Shown: positions 1-8,887 of the stretch, in pieces | Layout of the letters: each line of letters opens with the position of its first letter | Numbering within the stretch: the first letter of the stretch is position 1 | From: Halodurantibacterium daqingensis | Lineage (GTDB): Bacteria > Pseudomonadota > Alphaproteobacteria > Rhodobacterales > Rhodobacteraceae | Reading direction: 5' to 3' | Assembly (NCBI RefSeq): GCF_042666235.1 | Contig: NZ_JBHTFQ010000002.1 | Location: 434,001-498,000 of the forward strand | Length of the DNA: 64,000 bases | The notes under the pieces: generated by a model | Database searches by the model: none | Seen by the model: only the letters and a program-made list of their open reading frames with translations | What the model was told of the DNA's origin: nothing | Position numbers and translations under genes: made by a program

Positions 1-483
1 CGGTTCATAGGCAATCACCAGGAGCGCGGGATCATCGGGAAGGGCGCCTTCAAGCTGGCTGGCGATGACCTCGACGGCGCGACCGGCATCGCGCTGTGCT
101 TCGGTCTCGCCCACACAGACGATGGCGACGAGGCCCTCGGCCTGCGCAGCAAGCGCCTTGCTGCGCACGGCCGCATCGGTTTCTGCGTGATCGGCGCGTC
201 GTTCGGAATGGCCGAGGATCACATGGCTTGCGCCTGCATCGCGTAACATGGCGGCCGAGATGTCGCCGGTATGTGCGCCCGAGGACGCCGCGTGGCAATC
301 CTGCCCGCCGACAAGAATCCGCGCTCCCGCCCGTTCCGCCATTCGGGCGACAAGGGTGGCCGGCGGGCAGATCAGCACGTCGCAACCGCTGTCCGGAAGC
401 ATGGCGCCGAGGCGGTCGATCTCGGCCAGGTCAGCGGCCAGACCGTTCATCTTCCAGTTGCCGGCGGCAAGCTTGCGGGCCAT
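1..483 (-). CDS. tpiA: Triosephosphate isomerase, N-terminal part (cut by window edge)
   Basis: Interconverts dihydroxyacetone phosphate and glyceraldehyde 3-phosphate in cytosolic glycolysis/gluconeogenesis. The visible 161 codons begin MARKLAAGNWKMNG; Asn9 and Lys11 are the family's substrate-binding pair, the catalytic His is H92 in ILGHSERR, and the last visible residues are AYEP, which contains the catalytic Glu. The frame is open to base 1, so the last third of the protein lies outside the window. The ATG at 483 matches the normal family start. No second gene follows on the same strand inside the window. Identification is very secure. Confidence 0.97.
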   Translation of the reverse strand, partial: MARKLAAGNWKMNGLAADLAEIDRLGAMLPDSGCDVLICPPATLVARMAERAGARILVGGQDCHAASSGAHTGDISAAMLRDAGASHVILGHSERRADHAETDAAVRSKALAAQAEGLVAIVCVGETEAQRDAGRAVEVIASQLEGALPDDPALLVIAYEP

Positions 484-1700
484 TCGTCTCTCCCTCTGGT
501 AATCCTGTAAAAGGGATAGGGGAAGGGCGCGCGGGGGTAAAGGCGGTTTGTCGTGTCCGGCGGGCAATGGCAGGATCCGGCGCTGCGGCCGCGGGAAGGC
601 GCGCGGATCGGGTGGCGCGCTGCGGCGCCGTGGCGCCACATCGGGCCGTCCATGTCGAGCGGATGCGGCCGGGCACCCCGGGCCAGGGTCGAGCCGCTTT
701 CGGGTGCCGCTTGCGGACGACCGTGTCATGGCGCCGGGCGGCGGTCTCCTGCGGAACGACAGCTCCGCGGCACGGGTTTCGGATGTGCCGTCGCAGGCAT
801 CCGTCGGGGAACGAGAGAATGGCGGACCGGCGTCGTGGCGCCCTGGCTGCGGCATGGCCGGCCTGCCCGCAGGGGTCCGAGGCAGGCAGGGCAGGCGCGC
901 GCCGGACGCGGACGCCGCTGAAGATGCGGAACCGCCCTGGCGACCTGCGGCGACCTGCGGCGGCCCGATAGGTCAGGCGACGGTGCCGATCCGGCGCGAT
1001 GCGGGCCGGCGGCGGGATGCGACCGGGCCGGGGCTGGCGGTCCGAAGGGCCATGCATCCGGCGGGTGCGTTTTCGTCGCGGGCCTGGCCCGGGCAAACCG
1101 TGCCCACGGGTGCCCGAGGTCGGAAGATGGGCAGACCTCTCCGTGCGGGCGCCCCCGGGGCTTGTCACGCACAGGCGCGCTTCGGGCTGGCGGGGCGGGA
1201 TGTGGTGAGAGGTGCGGAGCTTCGGAAGCGGCAAGCCGGCGCGCGCCCCGGCGCCTCCGGTTTCCGGGGGCGCTGCGCAGGAAAGAACAGGGCCGCCTGA
1301 TGCCCCAGGCCGCGTGCGGCACTGGCCGACGCCAGAGAACCGCTGGGCTGCCGGATGCGGCAGCGACCGAGGAGGCGCATTTTCGGATGACGCGGGCACA
1401 ACCGCCCGCATTTTACTGGCGACGTCCGGCCCGGTGACCGCGCGACAAGCCACAGGTTCTGTATCGGCTGCGCAGGGTCATTTTCGCCGGGTGCGCGCGC
1501 CGGGTTCGCGATGGTGCCGGGCGGGACGGGTCAGACGATGCCCTGAACATGCGGATCGTTCGGGAGCCGGAGCGGAGGGAAGGCCGAACCGCCATGTCGC
1601 GGTTGCCATGTCCGATCATGCCTTGCGGGGGCAGGCGGGGCCGACCCTGAAACGACCCTGGCGGATCAGCGCGTCCCGCCGCTCTGCAACCCGCGCAAAC
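484..1700. other. Gene-free GC-rich spacer (about 1.2 kb)
   Basis: No reading frame here gives a recognisable protein. The open frames overlap one another on both strands, are rich in Arg/Gly/Pro/Ala, and look like chance products of very high GC. No tRNA, IS end or clear terminator was seen. It may be an eroded gene region; nothing specific can be supported. Confidence 0.5.
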
Positions 1701-2057
1701 TCAGGCTTCGGCGTCCTTGAACTTGATCGACTCGCCACAGCCGCAGGCTTCGGCCACATTGGGGTTGCGGAACTTGAAGCCGCTTTCCAGCAGCATGGTC
1801 TCATAGTCGATCTCGGTTCCGAACAGGAACATCTGCGCCATGGGGGCGATCATGACGCGTGCGCCGTCCTGTTCGACCACCTCGTCCATCGGATCGACGT
1901 CAGAGACATAGTCCATCGTATATTCCATTCCCGCGCAGCCGCCCTTCTTGACGCCGATGCGCAGGCCAGAGACGCCCTGCCGTTCCATCAGCCGCGAGAT
2001 CTGGCGCACCGCCGCAGGGGTGAGGGTGACGGGGGCTTTTCCGGGAATGCCGAACAT
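1701..2057 (-). CDS. A-type iron-sulfur cluster carrier (HesB/IscA/SufA/ErpA family)
   Basis: A 118-aa Fe-S assembly scaffold/carrier that delivers clusters to apo-proteins in the cytosol. The family's three cysteines are all present: C41 in the KKGGCAGMEY context and C105/C107 in a C-terminal CGCGES motif. The ATG at 2057 gives MFGIPGKAPVTLT, directly matching the family N-terminus; an upstream extension to 2114 exists but adds nothing family-like. A DUF59/SufT-like gene lies about 580 bp away on the same strand, which fits a shared Fe-S role although tspO on the other strand separates them. Which A-type carrier it is (IscA, SufA or ErpA) cannot be decided from sequence alone. Confidence 0.93.
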   Translation of the reverse strand: MFGIPGKAPVTLTPAAVRQISRLMERQGVSGLRIGVKKGGCAGMEYTMDYVSDVDPMDEVVEQDGARVMIAPMAQMFLFGTEIDYETMLLESGFKFRNPNVAEACGCGESIKFKDAEA

Positions 2058-2164
2058 GGTTCTTTTCCTTCGCGTTTCGAAGCCTAATGTAGTCACCGTC
2101 AGGCGGCCCGGCAAGCGGGGGCGGCACTGGCGCTGCGATATGGCAGGCGGGCAGGAGCTTCGGC

Positions 2165-2641
2165 ATGGACTGGATTACCTTCGGCATCCTTCTTCTGGCC
2201 TGTGGGGCCTCGGCCGCAACGGGCGTGCTGTTTCCGCCGGGTCGCTGGTATGCGGCGCTCAGAAAACCCGGTTTCACCCCGCCCAACTGGGCCTTCCCCG
2301 TGGCCTGGAGCCTGCTTTACATCGCCATGTCGGCGGCGGCGGCGCTGGTCGCGGGCCAGTCCGGCCAGCCCGGGGTCGGGCTGGCGCTTGCGCTCTGGGC
2401 GGCGCAGATCGCGTTCAATACGCTCTGGACGCCGGTGTTCTTCGGGCTGCACCGGGTGCGGGCGGCGCTGGGGGTCATCGTCGTGCTGTGGGGGCTGGTG
2501 CTGGCGACGCTGGTGGCCTTCTGGCAGATCGACTGGCGCGCGGGGCTGCTGATGCTGCCCTATCTGGGCTGGGTCAGCTATGCGGGGGCGCTGAATGCCG
2601 CGATCTGGCGGCTGAACCCGCGCCCCGCCGAGGTTACATGA
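2165..2641 (+). CDS. tspO: TspO/MBR tryptophan-rich sensory protein
   Basis: A 158-aa integral membrane protein of the TspO/CrtK/peripheral benzodiazepine receptor family, with five predicted hydrophobic segments. The diagnostic segment, aromatic and proline-rich (WYAALRKPGFTPPNW, then FPVAW), spans residues 28-48, and NTLWTPVFF follows near residue 100. In Rhodobacter the protein binds tetrapyrroles and tunes photosynthesis gene expression in response to oxygen; that role is known for relatives and only inferred here. An AGGAG lies upstream of the ATG. Its 3' end overlaps the convergent DUF59 gene by 8 bases. Confidence 0.95.
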   Translation: MDWITFGILLLACGASAATGVLFPPGRWYAALRKPGFTPPNWAFPVAWSLLYIAMSAAAALVAGQSGQPGVGLALALWAAQIAFNTLWTPVFFGLHRVRAALGVIVVLWGLVLATLVAFWQIDWRAGLLMLPYLGWVSYAGALNAAIWRLNPRPAEVT

Positions 2642-3014
2642 AGCCCAGTTCCAGCCGGGCCTCGTCGCTCATCATGTCCATGCCCCACTGGGGTTCGAAG
2701 GTCATCTGAACGTTCACCTGCTTGACGCCGGCCAGCGGCTCGACCGCATCGGCGACCCAGCCGGGCATTTCGCCGGCCACCGGACAGCCGGGGGCGGTAA
2801 GGGTCATGGTGATGTCCACCTCGTTCTCGGGGCTGATCTCGATCGTGTAGATCAGGCCCAGATCGTAGATGTTCACCGGGATTTCCGGGTCGAACACCGT
2901 CCGGCAGGCTTCGACGATCTGATCGTAAAGCGGATGATCGGTGGTCGAGGGGCGGATCAGGGGGGTGCCCTCGACGGGTTCGGCGGCTGGAACGGTCATG
3001 GATGCCTCGCTCAT
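2634..3014 (-). CDS. DUF59/MIP18-family Fe-S assembly protein (SufT-like)
   Basis: A 126-aa protein of the MIP18/PaaD-like DUF59 family. Family members act in Fe-S cluster maturation (SufT, Cia2/MIP18). The core is FDPEIPVNIYDLGLIY near residues 41-56, followed by the TAPGCPVAGEMP loop with the family's conserved Cys near residue 76. The first 28 residues are low-complexity and may be an extension. It is convergent with tspO (8-base overlap) and separated by about 40 bases from rimK on the same strand. Suf operons usually encode this protein next to sufS/sufU; none of those genes is in the window. Confidence 0.88.
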   Translation of the reverse strand: MSEASMTVPAAEPVEGTPLIRPSTTDHPLYDQIVEACRTVFDPEIPVNIYDLGLIYTIEISPENEVDITMTLTAPGCPVAGEMPGWVADAVEPLAGVKQVNVQMTFEPQWGMDMMSDEARLELGFM

Positions 3015-3057
3015 GGTTGAGCGAATATATAGGGAAAGAGCCGGGAAGCGTAAAGTC

Positions 3058-4059
3058 TCAGCGCCGCGGAACCTTGCGGGGGGCAGGGGCGGGGCGCACG
3101 CGCTTCTCGATCTCGTCGAAGAGCGCGGCGGCTACATTCCGGCGCGAGGCGCTTTCGATCCCCTCGAACCCGGGCGAGGAGTTCACTTCAAGCACTTTCG
3201 GCCCTTCGGAAGACCGCAGCATGTCGACCCCGGCAAGGTTGAGCCGGAAGGCGCGCGCCGCACGGATGGCAGTGTCGCGTTCCTCGCGGGTGATGCGCAC
3301 CGGCTCGGCCGATCCGCCCTGATGCAGGTTTGACCGGAACTCGCCCTCGGCGGCGCGGCGTCGCATGGCGGCCACCACGCGCCCGCCGATGACAAGGCAA
3401 CGGATATCCTCGCCCGCCGCCTCTTTCACGAACTGTTGCACAAGGAAATTCGCCTTGAGCCCCCGGAAGGCCGAGATCACCGATTGCGCGGCCTTCTTCG
3501 TTTCGGCCAGCACCACGCCCTTGCCCTGGGTGCTTTCCAGAAGCTTCACCACCAGCGGCGCATTGCCCGCAAGCGCGATCAGGTTGTCGGTATCCTTGGG
3601 GCTGGAGGCAAAGGCCGTGGCGGGCATGCCGATCCGGTGGCGTCCCAGGATCTGATGCGCGTGCAGCTTGTCGCGGCTGGCGAGGATCCCCTCGGCGCTG
3701 TTGACGCAGAAGGTGCCGATGGATTCGAACTGTCGCATGACGGCGGCCCCATAGGCGGTGACCGAAACGCCGATCCGCGGGATCACCGCGTCGAAGCGGG
3801 GCAGGCGGGCGCCGTCATAGTGAACTTCGGGCGCAAGCGCGTTGATCGCCATGTAGCAGCGCGTGGTGTCGATGATCTCGACGACATGGCCGCGGGCCTC
3901 GCCCTCCTCGACGATGCGGCGTGTGGAATAGGCGCCGCCTTCGCGGGACAGCACGGCGATGCGCAGCGTGCGGGCAGGCGCCGCCGCCGCCATCTGCGCC
4001 GAGTGATAGACATCATAGGACAGTTGCGGTTGGCAGAAGCTTTCGCCGGGCACGATCAC
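3058..4059 (-). CDS. rimK: RimK-family ATP-grasp ligase (ribosomal protein S6 glutamylation type)
   Basis: An ATP-grasp alpha-L-glutamate ligase. RimK adds glutamate residues to the C-terminus of ribosomal protein S6. The core LRIAVLSREGGAYSTRR starts about 30 residues in; nucleotide-binding elements follow in VVKLLESTQGKGVVLAE and LVQQFVKEAAGEDIRC, and the metal-binding C-terminal element is KVLEVNSSPGFEGIE. The start is uncertain: GTG at 4059 gives 333 aa, ATG at 3993 gives about 311 aa and is closer to the E. coli length. The stop of the upstream protease gene lies 18 bases before the GTG and in the same frame, so the two are almost one reading frame. The pair is probably co-transcribed. 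Confidence 0.9.
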   Translation of the reverse strand: MIVPGESFCQPQLSYDVYHSAQMAAAAPARTLRIAVLSREGGAYSTRRIVEEGEARGHVVEIIDTTRCYMAINALAPEVHYDGARLPRFDAVIPRIGVSVTAYGAAVMRQFESIGTFCVNSAEGILASRDKLHAHQILGRHRIGMPATAFASSPKDTDNLIALAGNAPLVVKLLESTQGKGVVLAETKKAAQSVISAFRGLKANFLVQQFVKEAAGEDIRCLVIGGRVVAAMRRRAAEGEFRSNLHQGGSAEPVRITREERDTAIRAARAFRLNLAGVDMLRSSEGPKVLEVNSSPGFEGIESASRRNVAAALFDEIEKRVRPAPAPRKVPRR

Positions 4060-4077
4060 GACATCGTCAGACAGCGC

Positions 4078-4473
4078 CTAGCGGCCCAGAAGCATCCGGT
4101 AGGCCATCGCCCCGCGATCGGTCAGCGTCAGCTCGATCGGCCAGCGCCGCGTGCCGATCGCGATATCTGACCGGATGACAAAGCGGAACTCGGTCTCGCC
4201 ATTCGAACTTGTGACTTCGCGCCGGTCGATCACCTCGGCCGAACAGGGGATCACCAGATCGGTGCGCCCCGGGATCGGATGGACCGAAAACCGGACATGC
4301 GGCGCCTTCGCGGGGCCGAAGGGTTCGATATCAAAGGCATGCAGCGCCGAGGTGCGCGCCCCGGTATCCACCTTGGCCTTGAGCGCGGGCAGCCCGAGGC
4401 CGGGAAGGGACAGCCATTCCTCCCAGCCGAGGCGGAAGGACTCGGCCATGCCGGGGGTCGCGTCGTTCATCAT
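4078..4473 (-). CDS. RimK-associated retropepsin-like ATP-dependent zinc protease (RimB/DUF785 family)
   Basis: A 131-aa protein of the family annotated as putative ATP-dependent zinc protease, structurally a retropepsin-like aspartic protease. The motif KAKVDTGARTSALHA (DTGA at residues 36-39) carries the presumed catalytic Asp. These proteins commonly sit next to rimK; in some species the partner is proposed to act on modified S6 or other glutamylated targets, which is inference here. ATG codons lie at 4473 and 4470. Its TAG stop is in frame with the following rimK. The gene is divergent from tgt, with an 87-base spacer. Confidence 0.88.
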   Translation of the reverse strand: MMNDATPGMAESFRLGWEEWLSLPGLGLPALKAKVDTGARTSALHAFDIEPFGPAKAPHVRFSVHPIPGRTDLVIPCSAEVIDRREVTSSNGETEFRFVIRSDIAIGTRRWPIELTLTDRGAMAYRMLLGR

Positions 4474-4560
4474 CGTTTCTCTCTGACAGGGCGGGGCCCT
4501 TGGCTTTGCCGGGGAATCGCCTAAAAGGGCTGCGGCCCGAAGGACGCGCAGAGATACCAG

Positions 4561-5691
4561 ATGACAAAGAAATTCAACTTTGATGTGACAGCCACCGACG
4601 GGCGGGCCCGGACGGGGGTGATCACGACCTCGCGCGGGGATATCCGCACGCCGGCCTTCATGCCGGTGGGCACGGCGGCGACCGTCAAGGCGATGCTGCC
4701 CGAAAGCGTGCGCGCGACGGGGGCGGATATCCTTCTGGGCAATACCTATCACCTGATGCTGCGCCCCACCGCGGAACGGATCGCGCGGCTGGGCGGGCTG
4801 CACCGCTTCATGAACTGGGAGCGGCCGATCCTCACGGACTCGGGCGGGTTCCAGGTGATGAGCCTTGCGGGCCTGCGCAAGCTGACCGAAGAGGGCGTGA
4901 CCTTCAAAAGCCATATCGACGGATCGCGCCACGCGCTCACGCCCGAACGCAGCGTGGAGATCCAGGCGCTGCTGGGGTCGGATATCGTGATGGCATTCGA
5001 CGAATGCACGCCCTATCCGGCCGACGAGGCCACGGCGCGGCGCTCGATGGAGCTGTCGATGCGTTGGGCGCGGCGGTCGCGCGACGCCTTCGGTGACCGT
5101 CCGGGGCACGCGCTGTTCGGGATCCAGCAGGGCAGCATCTATCGCGACCAGCGCGCCGAAAGCGCCGAGAAGCTGCGCGAGATCGGTTTCGACGGCTATG
5201 CCGTGGGCGGCCTTGCCGTGGGCGAGGGGCAGGAGATGATGTTCTCGGTTCTCGACTACGCGCCCGAGATGCTGCCGGCGGACAAGCCCCGTTACCTGAT
5301 GGGGGTCGGCAAGCCCGATGACATCGTGGGCGCGGTCGAACGCGGCATCGACATGATGGATTGCGTGCTGCCGTCGCGGTCGGGGCGGACGGGCCAGGCC
5401 TTCACCCGCTTCGGCGTGGTGAACATCCGCAACGCGCGCCATCAGGACGATCCGCGCCCGCTGGACGAACAGTGCACCTGTCCCGCCTGCCGGAACTATT
5501 CGCGTGCCTATCTGCACCACGTCAACCGTGCGCAAGAGATCATCGCCTCGATGCTGTTGACCTGGCACAATCTGCATTACTTTCAGGAACTGATGCAGGG
5601 GCTGCGTGACGCCATCGCCGAGGGGCGGCTGGCCGGCTTCGTGGCCGATTTCCATGCCCTGCGCGCCGGGGGCGATATCGACCCGCTCTAG
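4561..5691 (+). CDS. tgt: Queuine/7-aminomethyl-7-deazaguanine tRNA-ribosyltransferase
   Basis: Exchanges guanine-34 for preQ1 in tRNAs with GUN anticodons (Asp, Asn, His, Tyr), the key step of queuosine synthesis. The 376-aa length is normal. Motifs: LTDSGGFQVMSL (general-base Asp) near residue 90, IQQGSIY near 188, the nucleophile Asp in MDCVLPSRSGRTGQAF, and the zinc site CTCPACRNYSRAYLHH near residues 305-320. No queA or queuosine-salvage gene is adjacent. A small secreted protein gene follows after 42 bases. Confidence 0.98.
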   Translation: MTKKFNFDVTATDGRARTGVITTSRGDIRTPAFMPVGTAATVKAMLPESVRATGADILLGNTYHLMLRPTAERIARLGGLHRFMNWERPILTDSGGFQVMSLAGLRKLTEEGVTFKSHIDGSRHALTPERSVEIQALLGSDIVMAFDECTPYPADEATARRSMELSMRWARRSRDAFGDRPGHALFGIQQGSIYRDQRAESAEKLREIGFDGYAVGGLAVGEGQEMMFSVLDYAPEMLPADKPRYLMGVGKPDDIVGAVERGIDMMDCVLPSRSGRTGQAFTRFGVVNIRNARHQDDPRPLDEQCTCPACRNYSRAYLHHVNRAQEIIASMLLTWHNLHYFQELMQGLRDAIAEGRLAGFVADFHALRAGGDIDPL

Positions 5692-5733
5692 GGCTCGCGG
5701 CCCGGTGTGCAGGCGATGCCGAAAGGACGTTTC

Positions 5734-6306
5734 ATGCCGATCCCGATGTTCCGCCTTGTGCCGCTTGCGCTGCTGGCTGCCTTCCCGGCGGCGGCCCAGA
5801 CCGAGGATTTCTGTGGTCTTCCCCCCGAAAACTGGCCCGCAACCGTCACCCCGCTTGTCGCCGGAAGCTGGCAGAGCGAAGCCCTTTCCGGCCTCGCGGT
5901 GGTCGAGGGCGAGGCGCTTGCCATGCCCGAACGGGTTCGGGGCCTTGCCAGTTTCCGCGCCGATGCGGGGCGGCTGTTCCTGACCCCACCCGATACGCCG
6001 GCCGAATTCGAGCTGCGCCCCGCCGAGGGCGAGGACTGGGATCTCGCCATGCCCGGCGAGGCCAGTCTGCCGGCCGCGGAGGTCTTCGCCGATCCTGCCT
6101 ATGGCCTGGGCCTGCCCTGTCCGCTGGCCGATCTGCCGCGCTATCGCACCGAGGGCCGGCTCGAGGATGCCGAGGGCGGGGTGGAGTTCAGCCTGTTCCT
6201 GGTTGTCGCGGATCCGGGCACGATCTATGGCGTCACCACCGCCGATCTGAGCGCCCCCGACGGCACCGCCGGCGTTGCGCGGGTGGTCAGCCGGTTTCTG
6301 CGTTAG
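5734..6306 (+). CDS. Predicted secreted protein of unknown function
   Basis: A 190-aa protein. The first 20 residues form a signal peptide (Met-rich start, LVPLALLAAFPAAAQ core, cleavage after AAAQ). The mature part is acidic with few hydrophobic segments and has two cysteines: DFCGLP near the N-terminus and LPCPLAD further on. No family was recognised. The start is chosen at 5734 because AAAGGACG lies just upstream; in-frame ATGs at 5716 and upstream lack a ribosome site and would bury the signal peptide. It may be co-transcribed with tgt (42-base gap). Confidence 0.75.
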   Translation: MPIPMFRLVPLALLAAFPAAAQTEDFCGLPPENWPATVTPLVAGSWQSEALSGLAVVEGEALAMPERVRGLASFRADAGRLFLTPPDTPAEFELRPAEGEDWDLAMPGEASLPAAEVFADPAYGLGLPCPLADLPRYRTEGRLEDAEGGVEFSLFLVVADPGTIYGVTTADLSAPDGTAGVARVVSRFLR

Positions 6307-6377
6307 CCTCTCTTGCAAAGGCGTCTTGCCCGTGCCAACGGGTGCGGGCATGGTGTCACGAAGCTGTCACCGGGATT

Positions 6378-6409
6378 GGTTGAATCCGGCGGGTCAAACC
6401 CCCAGATAT
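6378..6409 (+). promoter_or_regulatory. Candidate heat-shock (RpoH-type) promoter of lon
   Basis: GGTTGAAT at about 6378-6385 followed, after a spacer of about 15 bases, by CCCCAGATAT at 6400-6409 resembles the sigma-32 consensus (CTTGAAA, 13-15 bases, CCCCATNT). It lies about 72 bases before the lon ATG. lon is a classic sigma-32 target, which supports the call. Match by eye only. Confidence 0.45.
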
Positions 6410-6481
6410 GCCATAGTCCGGGGGAGGCCGGGGCTGCCGATGACCGGGGCCGGAGCCTTCCTGCCACTATAAGGAAAAACG

Positions 6482-8887
6482 ATGCAAGAACCTCTCGCAC
6501 AAAGCTATCCCGTCCTGCCGCTGCGCGACATCGTTGTGTTTCCGCACATGATCGTGCCGCTGTTCGTCGGGCGCGAGAAGTCGGTGCGTGCCCTCGAAGA
6601 GGTCATGTCCGATGACAAGCAGATCCTTCTGTCCAGCCAGATCGACCCGGCTGTCGACGATCCGACCGCCGATGGCATCTATCGCGCCGGCGTGCTGGCC
6701 AATGTGTTGCAGCTGCTCAAGCTGCCCGACGGCACCGTGAAGGTGCTGGTCGAAGGCCGCGCGCGGGTGAAGATCGACGACTTCATCGAGAACGACTCGT
6801 TCTTCGAGGCGCGCGCGACCCTGCTGGAAGAAGTGCCAGGCGATGCCGAAACCGTCACCGCGCTGCTCCGCTCGGTCGGCGAGGAATTCGAGCGTTACGC
6901 CAAGATCAAGAAGAACATCCCCGAAGAGGCGCTGGCCGCCGTCACGGAAACCCGTGATCCGGCCAAGCTTGCCGATCTGGTCGCCGGCCATCTGGGCGTC
7001 GAGGTCACCCAGAAGCAGGAGCTTCTGGAAACGCTCGACGTCAGCGCACGGCTTGAAAAGGTCTATGGCCTGATGCAGGGCGAGGTTTCGGTCCTGCAGG
7101 TCGAGAAGAAGATCAAGACCCGCGTCAAGTCGCAGATGGAGCGCACCCAGCGCGAGTACTATCTGAATGAGCAGATGAAGGCCATTCAGAAGGAGCTGGG
7201 CGACGGCGAGGACGGCCAGAACGAGATCGCGGAACTCGAGGAGCGGGTGAAGAACACCAAGCTGTCGAAAGAGGCACGCGAAAAGGCCGAGGCCGAGATC
7301 AAGAAGCTGAAGTCGATGTCGCCGATGTCGGCCGAGGCGACGGTGGTGCGCAACTACCTCGACTGGATGCTGTCGATCCCGTGGGGCGTGAAAAGCCGCG
7401 TCAAGAAAGACCTGAACAAGGCGCAGGAGGTTCTGGACCGCGACCACTATGGCCTTGAAAAGGTCAAGGAGCGGATCGTGGAATACCTGGCCGTTCAGGC
7501 ACGGTCGCAGACGCTCAAGGGGCCGATCCTCTGCCTTGTTGGCCCTCCGGGTGTGGGTAAGACCTCGCTGGGCAAATCGGTGGCAAAGGCCACGGGGCGC
7601 GAGTTCATCCGCATCAGCCTTGGCGGCGTGCGCGACGAATCCGAGATCCGCGGCCACCGCCGGACCTATATCGGCTCGATGCCCGGCAAGATCATCCAGG
7701 CGATGAAGAAGGCCAAGACCACGAACCCGCTCATCCTGCTCGATGAGATCGACAAGATGGGGCAGGACTTCCGTGGCGATCCGGCCAGCGCGATGCTCGA
7801 GGTGCTTGACCCCGAACAGAACGCGACCTTCGTCGATCACTATCTGGAAGTGGAATATGACCTGTCGAACGTCATGTTCCTGACCACGGCCAACAGCTAC
7901 AACATGCCGGGGCCGCTTCTGGACCGGATGGAGATCATTCCGCTCTCGGGCTACACCGAGGATGAAAAGCGCGAGATCGCCAAGCAGCACCTGGTGCCGA
8001 AGCAGATCAAGAACCATGCCCTGCGCAAGGGCGAGTTCTCGGTGACGGACGCGGCGCTGACGGAGATGGTGCGCACCTACACCCGCGAGGCCGGGGTTCG
8101 GAACCTTGAGCGCGAGATCGCGAAACTCGCGCGGAAGGCCGTGACCGAGATCATCAAGGGCAAGGCAAAAACGGTCGAGGTGACGCCGGAACGTCTGGAA
8201 GAGTTCCTTGGGGTCAAGCGCTTCAAGTATGGTCTGGCCGAGAAGGAAGATCAGGTCGGCGTCGTGACGGGCCTTGCCTGGACCAGCGTCGGCGGCGAGC
8301 TTCTGTCGATCGAGGCGCTGCGCCTGCCCGGCAAGGGCCGGATGAAGACGACCGGCAAGCTGGGCGACGTGATGAAGGAGTCGATCGACGCGGCTTCCAG
8401 CTTCGTGCGCTCGATCAGCCCGGAACTCGGGATAAAACCGCCGAAGTTCGAGACGCTGGACATCCACGTCCACGTTCCCGAAGGCGCGACGCCCAAGGAC
8501 GGGCCGAGCGCGGGCATCGCGATGGTGACCTCCATCGTCTCGGTCCTGACGGGCATCCCGGTCCGCAAGGACATCGCGATGACCGGCGAGGTGACGCTGC
8601 GCGGCAATGTGCTGCCGATCGGCGGATTGAAGGAGAAGCTTCTGGCGGCGCTTCGGGGCGGTATCAAGACCGTGCTCATCCCCGAGGACAATGCCAAGGA
8701 TCTGCCCGAGATCCCCGATAACGTGAAGGAAGGGCTGACGATCATCCCCGTCAGCAACGTGCGCGAGGTGCTGAAACATGCGCTGGTGCGCCAGCCCGAA
8801 CCGGTGGAATGGGACGAGGCGGCCGAGGAGGCCGCGCTTGCCGCCCGCCGCAGCGAAAGCCAGGGCGCGGCACAGACTGCCCACTGA
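6482..8887 (+). CDS. lon: ATP-dependent protease Lon
   Basis: An 801-aa AAA+ serine protease that degrades misfolded and regulatory proteins in the cytosol. Domains in order: LAN substrate-binding domain (about 8-200, YPVLPLRDIVVFPHMIVPLFVGR), coiled-coil linker (about 200-310), AAA+ ATPase (Walker A GPPGVGKT at 354-361, Walker B LILLDEID), and the C-terminal protease domain with the catalytic dyad Ser676 (DGPSAG) and Lys719 (GGLKEK). Length and dyad spacing match bacterial LonA. Start MQEPLAQSYPVLPLRD is preceded by AAGGAAAAACG. A heat-shock-like promoter precedes it and a strong intrinsic terminator follows. No clpX/clpP lies upstream as in many other bacteria. Confidence 0.99.
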   Translation: MQEPLAQSYPVLPLRDIVVFPHMIVPLFVGREKSVRALEEVMSDDKQILLSSQIDPAVDDPTADGIYRAGVLANVLQLLKLPDGTVKVLVEGRARVKIDDFIENDSFFEARATLLEEVPGDAETVTALLRSVGEEFERYAKIKKNIPEEALAAVTETRDPAKLADLVAGHLGVEVTQKQELLETLDVSARLEKVYGLMQGEVSVLQVEKKIKTRVKSQMERTQREYYLNEQMKAIQKELGDGEDGQNEIAELEERVKNTKLSKEAREKAEAEIKKLKSMSPMSAEATVVRNYLDWMLSIPWGVKSRVKKDLNKAQEVLDRDHYGLEKVKERIVEYLAVQARSQTLKGPILCLVGPPGVGKTSLGKSVAKATGREFIRISLGGVRDESEIRGHRRTYIGSMPGKIIQAMKKAKTTNPLILLDEIDKMGQDFRGDPASAMLEVLDPEQNATFVDHYLEVEYDLSNVMFLTTANSYNMPGPLLDRMEIIPLSGYTEDEKREIAKQHLVPKQIKNHALRKGEFSVTDAALTEMVRTYTREAGVRNLEREIAKLARKAVTEIIKGKAKTVEVTPERLEEFLGVKRFKYGLAEKEDQVGVVTGLAWTSVGGELLSIEALRLPGKGRMKTTGKLGDVMKESIDAASSFVRSISPELGIKPPKFETLDIHVHVPEGATPKDGPSAGIAMVTSIVSVLTGIPVRKDIAMTGEVTLRGNVLPIGGLKEKLLAALRGGIKTVLIPEDNAKDLPEIPDNVKEGLTIIPVSNVREVLKHALVRQPEPVEWDEAAEEAALAARRSESQGAAQTAH

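Noticed and set aside
1..50. Possible alternative gene on the plus strand at the window start
   Set aside because: This stretch is the antisense of tpiA, whose frame runs through base 1.
4078..6351. A 757-aa minus-strand frame spanning the protease gene and the antisense of tgt
   Set aside because: Only its last 131 residues (from 4473) resemble a protein; the rest is the antisense of tgt and its neighbour, rich in Arg/Gly/His.
6467..8884. An 805-aa minus-strand frame opposite lon
   Set aside because: Antisense shadow of lon; sequence is low-information and matches no family.
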